From: Isoetes taiwanensis | Lineage: Eukaryota; Streptophyta; Lycopodiopsida; Isoetales; Isoetaceae | DNA length: 64,000 nt | Assembly (NCBI GenBank): GCA_021234155.1 | Contig: JAJEKV010000555.1 | Coordinates: forward strand, 1-64,000 | Direction: 5' to 3' | Part shown: in pieces, positions 12,835 through 24,844 of the stretch | Position numbering within the stretch: position 1 is the stretch's first letter | How the letters are laid out: the number at the start of each line of letters is the position of its first letter | Program-made: the position numbers and the translations under genes | The notes under the pieces: model-generated | Seen by the model: only the letters and a program-made list of their open reading frames with translations | Database searches by the model: none | Told to the model about the DNA's origin: nothing

Positions 12835-13441
12835 ATAATTAAAATTAAAAAAATAATCAAATAAGCGTGGCACGTTATGACTTGACAGCATTTGCTTCGC
12901 AATTTTCAACGTCCAGTGAAGAAACACTTTGGACGGTCCTGATCTATATTTGCGTGTCCGAAATTGATGCAGACCGTTCATTTTGTCGTAGAAGATTTTA
13001 TGTATCAGAAATTAGGCAGAGCTGGTTCTGGGCGGCTTCTCTGTGGATCGAAGGGCCGATCGGAAGGGGCCGCTGCAGCACGAGGCCTGCATCGACCCCA
13101 CGCCGAAGTCTCTTTCAGCTCATAGCAATGTTCTTTCGCTTCAATTATTTGTTTTTCCATCCCACCCATCAATTTCTTCCATCCATTTCCTTCTATTCAT
13201 GCGTTGAGGCTCATATACGCGTAGACCAAATCTTGCTTTTTCAAAATTCTATTTTTTCGTGCTGAATCCATCCTCTGATTTTAACCCATGAGCCTTAGTT
13301 TAAGCGAATTGCATTGTGTACTTTTACCCAACACTGTTCTTGCCTTTTCTGCCTCTGTAAAAGCTCAAAGCAAGCTTCTATCACTCAATTGTAGCCTTCT
13401 AGGCTGCAGAGTGGTGTAAGGAAGGAAGAATTGCGAATGCC

Positions 13442-16400
13442 ATGGGAGCAGATCCTGCTATCGATATGCCATTCCTAACAAAGGCACGGCCAAGGAAATG
13501 CACCGGCTTTGGGGCATTAGTTAGAAGAAAGCATTCTAATTATCATAATCAAGGAAAGGAAGACGGTGTAGCAGAGCTTTCAAAGCAGCTCGATGTGTCC
13601 CAACTGGTGGCTATTGGTAAATTCATCAAATACATGTGCTTTCAGTTTTAAGAGATGTTTAGTTAGCTGTGGAATGTAACGTTTTTGAAAGAACCTCGTC
13701 TTAAATATTAGAACGGTTTCTAATCTGGCTCCTTAATTAATACTGGTTATTAAGCTCGGAATACAAACTTTATGCATATAGATTGCAGATGCCTTTTAAG
13801 TTGAGATTCTTATTAACTCTTTCTAGCTTAAGAGTCCACTTAACACAATACTCTTCTAGCGACCCCTCCTCCTCCTCCTACTATTACTGCGTTTCTGTTT
13901 CATTTTCCCTGTCTTGTCTATGGGAGATTTCACAAGCAGAATAAGGCTGTTTGTAGTTATCACTAGACGTGTATTTTTTGCCTGATTTTACTTCTGGTTA
14001 TGCAGGAGTTGGAGCTACCATTGGAGCTGGAGTATATGTTCTTGTTGGCACAGTTGCAAGGGACAAATCTGGGCCATGCCTTTCAGTTGCATTTCTAATT
14101 GCAGGCATTGCTGCGGCATTATCAGCCCTTTGCTATGCAGAGCTAGCAAGCAGATGTCCTTCCGCAGGAAGCGCATATCACTACGCATATACATGTGTTG
14201 GAGAAGGGTATAATACCTGGCATATCATAATTATACATCTGAAACCGTAACAAATTAGAGAATGGCCAACATTTTTATTTTGATAGGTGTAGTACTCAGT
14301 GGCATGTCTTTTCCAAGCTTCAATTTCACCCAGCTGCTTATGCTCATATCTTCTATGTCACTTTAAATAAGTTAGGATGTCCTAAAGCACACTAAAAGTC
14401 TTTGAATTTACCATGGGATTTTAGTCAAATGAGGCCCATCCTGATTGTTATGGTGAAAATTGTTATATTTAGTGGATATGTACTGCATTTTTATCATAGA
14501 AGATCTTATAGAGCTAGGCTTTGTTATTGAATCAGTACGGCATGGATAATTGGATGGGCATTGATTCTTGAGTACACACTTGGGAGTGCGACTGTCGCAA
14601 GGGGCATTTCACCTAATCTGGTATGCTTATTATTTTCTACTTTCATGTACATAGGCTGCAAGGTTGAATTTCTTTCCCACTAGTGAAAGCTTACTCCAAG
14701 CCAATATACCATTTGAAGCTAGTCATCCTAAAGACACCACAGGCTCTGAGGGTTTTCTCAATTAATCATCCAGGCAAATGATCTGTCGCCATACTTAAAT
14801 GTCATCAATCGTTATGAACATCAATTTTTTAAATTCCTAGACAACAGGTTGCAATATTTGTCAGGACATAAGTTACATCCTTGACCAAAGGCTTTTCCAG
14901 GGAATATTTTTTGGAGGTGAAGGAAAACTCCCTTTCATCTTAACTCGTTTCAGCATTCCCGGTACCAGCATTATGGTAGACCCCTGTGCTGGATTTCTTG
15001 TCGTTGCAGTGACTGTCCTTCTTTGTGTGGGTATTAAAGAGGTAAGTTTTGGTTCTTTATTTCCAAGCATTATTGTTCCATTTGTGTTTGCTGATGACTC
15101 GCCTTCTCCAGAGTGTTACAGTGCAGAGTATCATGACAGTTCTCAATTGCTGTGTATTGATGTTCGTTATTGTGGTTGGTACTTGGCTTGGTTTCCAAAC
15201 TGGATGGCCAGGCTATAAGCAAGTAGGAGGGTGAGTTGCCCAGTTTTTACTTTTGTGCTGAATATAAATCCAATATTATGTATATGTCTATCAAGGGCAT
15301 ATTGCAAAACTGATATTTGCAACCCACATTACATGTGTCGGTGTCGCATGCATTCATTTTTTAGAGCATGCTAGATGCAAGATCCTTCAATATACGTTTA
15401 TCTCTTTTACTTTTCTAATAAAACGGTTGCTGTCCTTTAGCTTCATGCCGTTTGGAGTTAGTGGCCTGCTTGGGGGTGCAGCAACTGTATTCTTTGCTTT
15501 TATTGGATTTGATACTGTGGCAAGCACCGCAGAAGAGGTACCTACCAATCCTTGTTAGAAATCTCCTAGTGAATATACGCAATATTGCTTGGTCTTTTAT
15601 GATAATTCTGGCAGTAGAATATTCAATGCTTTTCTATGTCTTTTTCAGGTCAAGAATCCCCAACGTGATCTTCCTCTTGGAATTGGTTTAGCATTTATAA
15701 TATGTAGCAGCTTGTACATGGCTGTTTCTGCTGTCATTGTGGGCATTGAGCCTTACCAATTAATGGACCCTGATACCCCCATGTCCAAAGCATTCTCTAA
15801 CAATGGGATGCCATGGGCAACGTAAGCCTCTTTTGAATCTGTATTCAATTCTTTCCTTCTTTACCAATTGATTTAATTTTCATGATCATAATTTTCAGGT
15901 ATATAATTGCTGGGGGTGCGATAGCTGCCTTGTCTACAGCACTTATGGGTTCTCTTATCCCCCAGGTTAATACTTTACTAGATAGTGCTGCTGTAGTGCA
16001 ATTGGGTAATGAAATGTTTGACGTTGTAAAAATGATGTGTATGCTGTATAAACTTCATACATATTCCTTCTGGTTGCCCTCCATTGATTTTGAAATTCTT
16101 TTCCATGATGTACATGTTCAGCCAAGAATCCTGATGGCAATGTCCCGTGATGGGTTGCTTCCACCTTTTTTTTCCAAATTACACAAATCAATTCCAGTCT
16201 TCAGTACAATAGCAACTGGTATAGTTGCTGCTACTTTGGCCTCTTTGATGGATGTGGACGAACTGTCAGGAATGGTAATTACGACAATATCCCATCTTAG
16301 AAGCACAGTTATAAGTTTGCTCTTACATTGTTCTATGCTATGCTCAGGTCAGCGTGGGAACACTGTTGGCATTCACAATCGTCTGCATATCTGTATTGAT

Positions 16401-17400
16401 CTTGAGATATGTTCCTCCTAATGACACTTCTGTTTCAAGAACAGCTTCATTTAAACATGATGAGTTTTCACCAGTAAAGTCTTACCCCACGAAAAAGGTC
16501 ATTCCAGCTCATTTGGCAGTACAATCCATAGAGGAATATTCTCCAATCATATCAATGTTTTCGGAGGCATCCATGGGAACAAGTGTAGAAGATGACAAAT
16601 TATCTATAAGTAGTAGCAGTTCTTCAGAAGACCTAGCAGACTTGGATGGAAACACTGAATCTGAGGTCCTTGAGAGTGACAGAGGAGTACTGCCAAGAAA
16701 TGATTTGATTCTGGGAGGGAGTGGGATTGAAGGTTTGTCAATGTTGTAGTTTATATTTGGAAAAGAAGACTCTTTTTATCCTTCTAAACATCAAAGTGGA
16801 TGCAGGAAAGAAAGATCGCACTCGACGAAAAGTCGCAGCTACTAGCATCTGTGCCATTTGCATTGGGGTACTTCTTTTTTGCTTAGGAACATCTGTCAGC
16901 CTATTCCCAAGGTCAGGATTGCTTGTAGGTTTTGTGCTACACAAGTACTTTTACTTAACAATGTATCTGGCCTGTTTAGCTGGTTCTGCTGGACAATTGC
17001 AAGCTTGGGATTGCCACTATTCCTAGCAGGATCTGTGGTACTTTTCTTCACTCATCAAGATGAAGGACGACATGAGTTTGGTCAATCTGGAGGTACATTT
17101 TATTGTTATCACTTAATTCTCATTAAAATAAAATGCTCATTCCTTTATATATGCAGGCTTCATATGTCCTTTTGTACCAATTTTGCCAATTATAAGCATC
17201 CTAGTCAATGTGTATCTACTCGTGAACTTGGAGTGAGTTTCTCGCCCAACTTTGTTAAATTTCACATAGATTAATCCATGGTACTAAATGATATTTTTTG
17301 CAGGAGCCTCACATGGATACGGGTGTCCATATGGCTTGCATTCGGAGTGGTTTTGTATTTCTCTTATGGCATTCGTCACAGTGTTCTGTCAAAGGGCTGA
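13442..17400 (+). CDS. CAT: Cationic amino acid transporter (APC family, plant CAT type), 14 exons
   Basis: Exons read by eye with GT-AG borders: 13442-13616, 14006-14207, 14536-14620, 14901-15041, 15112-15230, 15441-15537, 15649-15821, 15899-15965, 16122-16274, 16348-16732, 16806-16911, 16980-17092, 17157-17232 and 17304-17400. They give 1989 nt, 662 residues plus TGA, with all phases consistent. Family hallmarks are [17 protein letters not shown] in exon 2, [17 protein letters not shown] in exon 6, VKNPQRDLP in exon 7, [14 protein letters not shown] in exon 9 and [10 protein letters not shown] in exon 10. Plant CATs are multi-pass membrane carriers for Arg, Lys and related amino acids, and the closest relatives I recall (CAT2/3/4 type) are vacuolar or plasma-membrane. 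Exon 10 encodes a long Ser- and acid-rich cytosolic loop. The protein ends soon after the last helix (SVLSKG), without the longer C-terminal tail of Arabidopsis CAT2. The intron at 16912-16979 is only 68 bp. Confidence 0.95.
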
Positions 17401-17920
17401 TTTATGAGATGATCCATGCATCATATTTGTTCATTTATTATGTATATAGTCATCTGTATAGAATTATTTATACCCTATCAAATAGGGTAAAGGTTTTAGA
17501 ATGGGAGATGCAGTATATAGCAGATTCTGCCTTAGCACATCTTGACAATTGAGAACATATTTTTTTGTGATTCTACTAGCAACAACTGTGGACACGTAAT
17601 GCAAAGAATTCTTACGGACTATCACTGTGGACAGGGAATCCCATTTTGTCTGCGTGTCAAATATTTTAGTACTAAAGTTTGCCTTGTAACCTTGTACATT
17701 GATATGGTTTTAAATGTGCGCTAACATTAAGGATTTAAGCAACATTTTCAGTTTTGAATATCGTTCATGATTTAACCACTCAATTAATCCAAACATCAGC
17801 TTCATCTGGAGGGTTTCCTTCATGTGGGTCACAGCATACAAGCCATTCTGATCATTCGATTCAGCATCGTGCATCAATCATACACCACATTGGGCAAGCT
17901 TGTATATCCGGCCCATGACT
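17401..17920. other. Shared 3' flank between convergent genes
   Basis: The 520 bp between the transporter stop and the PPR stop must hold both 3' untranslated regions. No perfect AATAAA was noted directly after the transporter stop. No other coding sequence is seen. Confidence 0.5.
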
Positions 17921-20854
17921 TCAATCCTCTTCTAAATACCCATTTAGCAGTGTTGCAGTGTTATTTTGTTCAGCTGCAGCATAAGTATTTGACAGCAGCA
18001 CAAAAGCTGCAGAATAAGAAGGTTCTAAGATCAGGATTTGTTTGAGCAAGCGATCAGCCAGATCAATGACACCGTGGATTCTACAGGAGTCAAGGAGGGA
18101 CATGTAGATAACAATATTTGGTTCAAATGGCATCATGGTCACAAGGTCCTCTCCTGGGTTGGACTGTCCCGAGTAGCCTAGAACATCCACGATGATAGCA
18201 AAATGATGTTTTTCCACGGTAATTGCATAACTTTGATTCATCAAACTGAAGTAATGGATACATTCCTCTGCGGCATGTGCATAACTGCAGGCACATAAAA
18301 TAGAGATGAAGCTAACATCATCTGGTTCCAACCCATCCTTCTGCATTTGCCAAAAGAGTTTGAAAACCTTATTTGTCTCCCCACATTGTGCATATCCAGT
18401 AGTAATTGCATTCCACGTTACAACATCTCGTTCCTCCATATTGATAAATATCTTTTGGGCATTCTCCATGCTGCCAGATTTAGCATACATGTCAATAAGT
18501 GCACTTGCAACAACAATATCAGATCCATAACCAGCTTCTAAAACGATTTTGTGGATCCAACTCCCCTGCTCTAAAGCTGCGATTCCAGCACAACCTGTCA
18601 GCACACTGCTAAAAGTTGCTTCATTGGGCTTCATATCATCATCTTGCATTAGTTTAAATAATATTAAGGCGTGCTCAACGCTCTGATGCATAGCATACCC
18701 AAAAATAATAGCATTCCATGCTACAATATCCCGGGTATGCATTCTATTAAAGACTTGCTGGGCATCCCCTATGCTCCCAGTATTTGCATACATATCAATT
18801 AAGGCGCTGCTGATAACAACATCTCTGCAATATCCAGCACCAAGGACTTGTGCATGAATATGCTTCCCTCTTTCAAAGATCAAACTATTGCATAGACTGA
18901 GAATACTGATGAAGGACACCACATTATGGTTCAGGCATTCATCTCGCATGTGCCTAAATAACTTAAAAGCTCCTTTTACATCCTTATTTTTTGCATACCC
19001 TGCAATCATGACATTCCAGGAAACAACATCACGTTCAGGCATAGTATCAACAACTTGATTGGCATCATGTATGTTTCCAGACTTTGCATATGCATCAGAG
19101 AGAGAGTTACACACAAAAATATCACAATCATATCCTGTCTTAAGTACATGGGAGTGAACAAATTTAAGTGCTCCCAGGGCTGCTGCACCTACAAAGGCAT
19201 TGAGGATATTTATAAAAGTGACGTTATTGTGCTTTTCTCGCTTTCTCATTTCTAGAAACAGCCTTAGAGCATTCCTAAAACATCCAACTTCTGCATGCCC
19301 TCCAATTATTGCATTCCATGATGCAACATCCAGTTTTGGCATACGGTCAATGACTTGATGAGCATTGGATAGTGTGCCCAGTTTGCAATACATGTTCACC
19401 AAGGAATTTGCAAGAAATAGATCAGACTGAAGTCCACAGGTTAAAACCTCCGCATGAACGCGTTTACCCTGTCCAATTGAGGCCGTTTCAATGCATGCGC
19501 TAAGAAGACCAAGAAAAGTAACCTTGTTTGGATCGGTGCTGCTTTCTTTCATGGAAGCATATATCCTTAATGCCTCCTTGCCATCACCATACCGTGCGTA
19601 CCCCAAAATTATGATACTCCATGAAATAACGTTCTTGACAGGAAGTGCAGTGAAAACTTTGCATGCATTAGCCATAATTCCAAATCTAGCATACATGTCA
19701 ATAAGAACACTCCCTACAACAATATCTGAATGATCACCTTCTTTTAAGAGGTCACTGTGAACAAATTTTCCCCAGGGATAAGTGACACATCCACCAAGGA
19801 CTGTGATAAAAGTAATTTTGTTTGGCCTCACATCTTCTTTTTTCATTTGCCAATAAAGTTGAAATGCGCCTTGAATATTAGCATTTTGTAAATATGCTGC
19901 AATCATTGCATTCCAAGCTATAATATCGCGTTTAGTCATCCTATCAAACACACACTGTCTATCTTCCATTCTTCCACATTTTGAATAGAGATCAGCAAGA
20001 GCATTACAAATGACAATGTCTAAGTGCCATTCTCTCTTAAGAACATCTGAATGTGCAAGTTTTCCATAGTAAATAGCTTTACTCCGAGCACATGCGCTGA
20101 TGACACTAGTAAAAGTAACGATATCTGGCTCAATCCCTTCACTGGGCATGTCCAAGTAAAGCTGAATGGCCTCTGTCTCCTTACCCTGCTGAATGTATCC
20201 AGCAATCACCATTGTCCATGTAAATACATTCCGGAGAGACATCTGTTCAAAGACATAGCGTGCATCATCTACGCTCCCACATTTAATATATAAACTAATA
20301 AGTGTATTTCCTAGCATGGTATTTTTGCCTAACTCATTTTTATTTATCTGACCATGAACATGCTTTCCTTCTGCCAGCGACTTCGTTCTAATGCAGGCTT
20401 TCAGGATACAAATACAAGCATTTGTGTAATCAGCATGTTGTTTATCTATCATGTCCAAAGTTTGACAAGCTTTTGCCAATTGTCCCGACCTGCATAAGAG
20501 CAATATTTCTTGATAACTGGTAATGGACCCATTTTCCAGCATCATACTGCTGCCAAATGGGCTGCTGTTCAGAGCATGGCCCAAAACAGCATTTGAATTA
20601 TCCTTGATTTTTGCCCAAGTATCTTTGACAGAAGACATGCTATTTCCTGTGTAAGTACTTCTTTTGGTTTTGTCAGAAACTGTAACATTTCCATACTCTT
20701 GTGTCAAACTTGGACCTTCCGTACTTACACAACATGATTGGTTTGCAAAAAATAAACCAGCATTTATGCAGTGTAAACGGCAGTGGGCCGAATTGTTACC
20801 ACTCCATTGTGAATAACCATAAAGAGGCTCTTTCCAAACACCTTTTCTTCTCAT
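17921..20854 (-). CDS. PLS-type pentatricopeptide repeat protein, intronless, ends in E1
   Basis: One uninterrupted 977-residue frame. After an N-terminal region of about 110 residues (rich in R, S and C and poor in acidic residues at first, compatible with organelle targeting), PPR motifs run to about residue 900. About seven P-L-S triplets can be counted from the S-motif signature, for example LISLYIKCGSVDDA, LIDMYARFGIMANA and LIDMYAKSGSMENA. The last part (SLLDSCRIHG to SAAFVLLSNTYAAAEQ) matches the E1 motif, then the sequence leaves the family pattern and stops, so E2 and a DYW deaminase domain are absent. Such proteins bind organellar RNA, often for C-to-U editing, and E-only members need a separate deaminase (family knowledge). 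The gene is tail-to-tail with the transporter, with 520 bp between the two stop codons. Confidence 0.92.
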   Translation of the reverse strand: MRRKGVWKEPLYGYSQWSGNNSAHCRLHCINAGLFFANQSCCVSTEGPSLTQEYGNVTVSDKTKRSTYTGNSMSSVKDTWAKIKDNSNAVLGHALNSSPFGSSMMLENGSITSYQEILLLCRSGQLAKACQTLDMIDKQHADYTNACICILKACIRTKSLAEGKHVHGQINKNELGKNTMLGNTLISLYIKCGSVDDARYVFEQMSLRNVFTWTMVIAGYIQQGKETEAIQLYLDMPSEGIEPDIVTFTSVISACARSKAIYYGKLAHSDVLKREWHLDIVICNALADLYSKCGRMEDRQCVFDRMTKRDIIAWNAMIAAYLQNANIQGAFQLYWQMKKEDVRPNKITFITVLGGCVTYPWGKFVHSDLLKEGDHSDIVVGSVLIDMYARFGIMANACKVFTALPVKNVISWSIIILGYARYGDGKEALRIYASMKESSTDPNKVTFLGLLSACIETASIGQGKRVHAEVLTCGLQSDLFLANSLVNMYCKLGTLSNAHQVIDRMPKLDVASWNAIIGGHAEVGCFRNALRLFLEMRKREKHNNVTFINILNAFVGAAALGALKFVHSHVLKTGYDCDIFVCNSLSDAYAKSGNIHDANQVVDTMPERDVVSWNVMIAGYAKNKDVKGAFKLFRHMRDECLNHNVVSFISILSLCNSLIFERGKHIHAQVLGAGYCRDVVISSALIDMYANTGSIGDAQQVFNRMHTRDIVAWNAIIFGYAMHQSVEHALILFKLMQDDDMKPNEATFSSVLTGCAGIAALEQGSWIHKIVLEAGYGSDIVVASALIDMYAKSGSMENAQKIFINMEERDVVTWNAITTGYAQCGETNKVFKLFWQMQKDGLEPDDVSFISILCACSYAHAAEECIHYFSLMNQSYAITVEKHHFAIIVDVLGYSGQSNPGEDLVTMMPFEPNIVIYMSLLDSCRIHGVIDLADRLLKQILILEPSYSAAFVLLSNTYAAAEQNNTATLLNGYLEED

Positions 20855-23800
20855 TCTCTCCTATAACAGATGAACCAACATTAGGAAAGGATTGAAGCAA
20901 CTAGACGATTTAAAACTTACATGATACGCAGCTGCTCCTCTGCCCCAATGCAGACGAATACATAGAGAATGAATTTGATGTACGAGCAGGGAGTGATCCA
21001 GCTTTCAACCAGGACTGCGCACCCATTTTGACAAATTCATGATTATTCGGCGAGTCAGGAAGCCCACCTTGGATCCAAGATATAATTTTAAGTATAAACA
21101 CGACTTGCAAGCAGCAGTTTCCTCCAGAAATAACAGCACATAGTCTATTTGAAGAACAAGTAGCAGGCTTGATGGTAGGAAAATGATCTCTGAAGAGGCC
21201 ATCCATTCAGGAATATCTAACAAATAATCTGCATTAAGATTGCAGAAACGAAGAGCAATGAACTGTTATTCCTTCTTTTTTGGGGGGAAGGACTTGTCTT
21301 GTGAATTTTGCTAGTCAAAGTTTGTCAGAAGTGTATTTCCAAAAAGGACATATAATGAGAAGCTAACTACATATATAATTTTCAAAGTGTTTACTAAAAT
21401 GCCCTTATTAATGTCAGCAAGTTCGGCATTGTTCACATGAGTAAAAGCACACCGCCAGGAGCTTGCTTCAAGCAGGGTAATTTTCTTACAAGTTTTTGGC
21501 TCCGGCGAAATAATCTAGAGCTCTAACCCGCTGTGAAGGAAACCCTTGGAGCAGGAAATTTTCCGTCAAGATGAACTGTTTTGCTAATTTTCGATTTTAC
21601 CGGACGGATGCTCTTTTTTCTCGGTTTTTCAAACCAAGCTCCTACATATTTAGTGTATACCCGATTTCCTATAATCGCTTCATCCCGACCATGGCTCCAT
21701 GGAATATTCCACCTGGTATTCTATATGGAGCAAGCACTACCATCCCCAAAAACAAGGTGGGTCATATTCCACGTCACCATATGATTCTGAAACCATAGGG
21801 TGCCAAGTCAGTAATGCAGTCAATATACAGCCGCCACGAAATTGGTTGCCCAAGATACAAGATGATGGCATGAACTCCGTTGCAATATACAGCCTTATCG
21901 TATGTGCCAAGGTGCCCTGGCCACGGGGGTAAGGGCCCGGCGAGATCAGCGTCGGCGGCGGGCTCGCACCGGCGTAAGGGGCTGCCCGTGCACATTCCCC
22001 GTAATGTTGACCGGGCCCGCGTAAGGGCACGCCCTGTGCACATTCCCCACGTAATGAGAGGGGGCAGGAAATTTCATGATGACATGGCACCCAGAATGAT
22101 AGATACGTTGCAAAAAACAATAAATAAAGTCAGCGGGACCCACCGGTTAACACACCCCTACATTACTTATGTAATATAGGCCTGAAATTCAGTGAAATTT
22201 CCTGCCCCCTCTCGTTACGTTTGAGCGACTACATGGCTGTTTGCGGAAAGTTTGCAGCCAACTAAATAAGACATGGAAAATAAGAAATAATGTAATGTAG
22301 TAGTGTTCCAATTAAGACAATATGTTGCTCCAGAAACTTGCAGCAGGCAGCCATCGACATATGAATTGCCTGGTCAATATACCAGAATACATGTCTACTA
22401 ATATGTCCTCTTCACCGCCTCAACAGAACTATTGTTTATATTTTGGGTAATAAATGATAGAGCTGCAATGCAGCTACGCACAATCATTTGCCACCAATCT
22501 CTTTCACACTTTACTATTTGAAAGTAACTTTTGAAGGCCAGAGATTTGAACCCTCTACCAAAAAGGCAGTGCCAGAGAACCAGGGAAGAATATGATAGCA
22601 ATGCATGTAGAAAACTAGCATGATCACCTTCATAACCCTAAGCATAATTAGTATAGAAGACATGGCTTCCCTGTGCCTCTGAGAGCATATTTATTCAAAT
22701 AAAGAAAGAACAACAAGCAACAGGTCATAAGCTGCATCATTTCACTGCAAAAGATCATACTCCTCTACCATAGCCACGCTGCCCTGCCACGAAAATAGAA
22801 AGCCTAGCCATGGCTACCCTACTTGCTTGTCACATGAAAAGGCCACGAAAATAGAAACCCTATCTTCCATAAGAAGAAACTATAAAAAAATAACAAACCA
22901 TAAGACATTTGAAAAATCAAAACTAATTTTTTGACACCATCATTATACGGTTTTGGCATACTCATACTTGCCAAAACCATACAATATTACATGTAATAAC
23001 TTGCCCCTTTCTTTAATCGCAGAAGATAATGGCATTCAAATACATCCAAATTTATATATACAAGAAATTTATTACTAATCCTCAAGCCACGGTTATGCCC
23101 CACTTCTAACTTTATTTTAACTTAAGAATTTATCATGCGAAGTCTAGTCTCTACTCGTGTTGCAGTGGAAACAACGAGGATGGTAGTAGCTTTTTTTGGT
23201 GTCATTTAATTGTTCGCCCTATGGTTAAATTGTAACATGTATGAGCAAAGTTGTTGGATACATATGTAAAACAAAATTCTTAGCAATTCAATGAAAAAAT
23301 ATTTTTGTGTAAAGGCACGGGTTCCAATCTCACATGTTTAGGAACACATTTTGTATTCTTATAGATTGGCACAAATTTCAGTACTAAGCAAGGATCCATT
23401 AGCAAATGCTGGACATCAATAAGAATCCAACCACACAGGTTTGGATAAGAAATGTTAACGTTTGCCATTTTTAATTGAATAGAAACAACTTCGAAGGAAT
23501 TAAGGGCTAGTAATTTTCTTGCATCTTTACATTGGTCTTTAAACATTTAGGCAAACGACTTTAACACATCCAATTTTCTCAATAAAAAAACAGAAGCAAT
23601 GTGCAGTTAGATTGTTCTGACAAAGCAGTTGAATTTGGACAGCAAAAGATTGACAACCCCGATGACTTTATTTGAGAATATTCAAGTTTGGGCTGTTGAA
23701 TCCATCTGCTTGTACTAAAGATGCTTGCTTGCTTCATGTAAAGCACTTGATTCAATATTGACAACACACAATCACCTTAGTTTTTGGAAGATGGCTCGTC

Positions 23801-24375
23801 CACCATGGGACAATGGCCATCAGAACATAACTTTTTACTATTGCCCTTTATGTGGTAGCATAGTAGTCCACTGCCACTGCCATATCTAAATCAGCCATAG
23901 TTAGAATCGAGTATTCTGCACTTTGGTTGTACCACCAGCTCAGTGTCATGTCCCCTGAATTAAGCTAATCAGCCTAAAACTTAAACATACACAGATTTCG
24001 TTGCATGAGTCACATTCTTCCTATCCCTAAACACTTTGCTTTATGTGAATAAATATTTCTATTCCTATGGGTGCAGATTAATGCACTGCCTCCAATGCTG
24101 AACTCATCTACTATTAGTCTAATTTGTGCCTGTCGGCGCCAATATGGACTCGCATAATGATAGATTGTAGTAATTGTTGCTAATGGGCATGAAGTCGAGA
24201 ATAAACCACTGCTTCAAATTTTAGGGTCTAAACAGACACATAATAGTAGCCCTGGTCAAGCAAGGGCTAAAGGAAAAAGACACATTCACAGAAGCAAATA
24301 GTTGGCTGGGACACATAAAGCACAAACCACCTAAACTTTTCAAAGAGGAAAAATTTGCATCGGTAAAGGGCGATG
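20855..24375. other. Intergenic, no supported gene
   Basis: The first part is the presumed 5' flank of the PPR gene. Open frames here are short and unrecognised. Minor features: a short hairpin GGTTTTGGCA / TGCCAAAACC at 22949-22958 and 22969-22978, and the phrase GCCACGAAAATAGAAA repeated near 22785 and 22840. A small inverted-repeat element is listed separately. Confidence 0.5.
22050..22219. repeat. Small inverted-repeat element with GC-rich flank
   Basis: Arms of 27 nt at 22050-22076 (starting CGTAATGAGAGGGGGCAGG) and 22193-22219 are inverse copies with one mismatch, enclosing about 116 bp. To the left (21925-22049) a GC-rich stretch contains a degenerate tandem repeat in which CGTAAGGG and GTGCACATTCCCC recur. 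This looks like a small non-autonomous DNA element (MITE-like). No target-site duplication was identified. Confidence 0.55.
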
Positions 24376-24472
24376 AGGAGGTTAACCTCCCCTTCAAGGG
24401 GGTTATGCAAAATAACCCTCGAGGCCGAGAGGGTTATTTGCATAACCCCCGTGAAGGGGAGGTTGACCTCCT
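24376..24472. repeat. Long near-perfect hairpin (arms 44-45 nt, 8-nt loop)
   Basis: The left arm 24376-24420 and right arm 24429-24472 pair with only about three differences around the loop GAGGCCGA. Each arm contains AGGAGGTYAACCTCCCCTTC and a GGGGGTTATGCAAA-type block, and the right arm again contains the near-palindrome GGGTTATTTGCATAACCC. Transcribed, it would fold into a stable stem. It could be a foldback element, a hairpin-RNA or miRNA-like locus, or the footprint of a nested palindrome. Confidence 0.85.
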
Positions 24473-24509
24473 TTAAACCATTGGGCAAGAAGATTTTTAA
24501 ACGGACTTA

Positions 24510-24841
24510 GGGTGCATCCCCATTAAGCTAAAAAATCGCCGGTACCTGTGACACCTTGCAAGTTACAGGCACCGGAACCGGACTTTGATCTTGCTGATAT
24601 GGCACAGGTCTGGAACTCCAATTCAGATGGATTTGAAAGCTTCCAAATACCCTAAATCAGAACTGAGTTTGTTTTCTAACAAGATTTCATTTGTCCTCTT
24701 TCTGGTTTCATTTGTCTTCTTCCTCAGAACTGGCCAAAATGCATCACAGATGCAATAGCAATCGTGATCTTCAGAAACCGGCAACTGAGACCATGAAATT
24801 GATGCATAAAATTGTCGGTACTGGCTAATGGGAATACACCC
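24510..24841. mobile_element. Tourist-like MITE (PIF/Harbinger type) with TTA target duplication
   Basis: The ends are imperfect inverted repeats: GGGTGCATCCCCATTA on the left and the complement of GGGTGTATTCCCATTA on the right. Similarity continues for about 45 nt through a CGGTAC block. TTA flanks both sides (24507-24509 and 24842-24844), the 3-bp duplication expected of PIF/Harbinger elements. The 332-bp interior has no coding capacity. Confidence 0.7.
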
Positions 24842-24844
24842 TTA

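Noticed and set aside
12867-13265. 132-residue plus-strand open frame upstream of the transporter
   Set aside because: No recognisable domain, odd composition, and it lies between the putative TATA box and the start codon, so it is probably 5' untranslated sequence.
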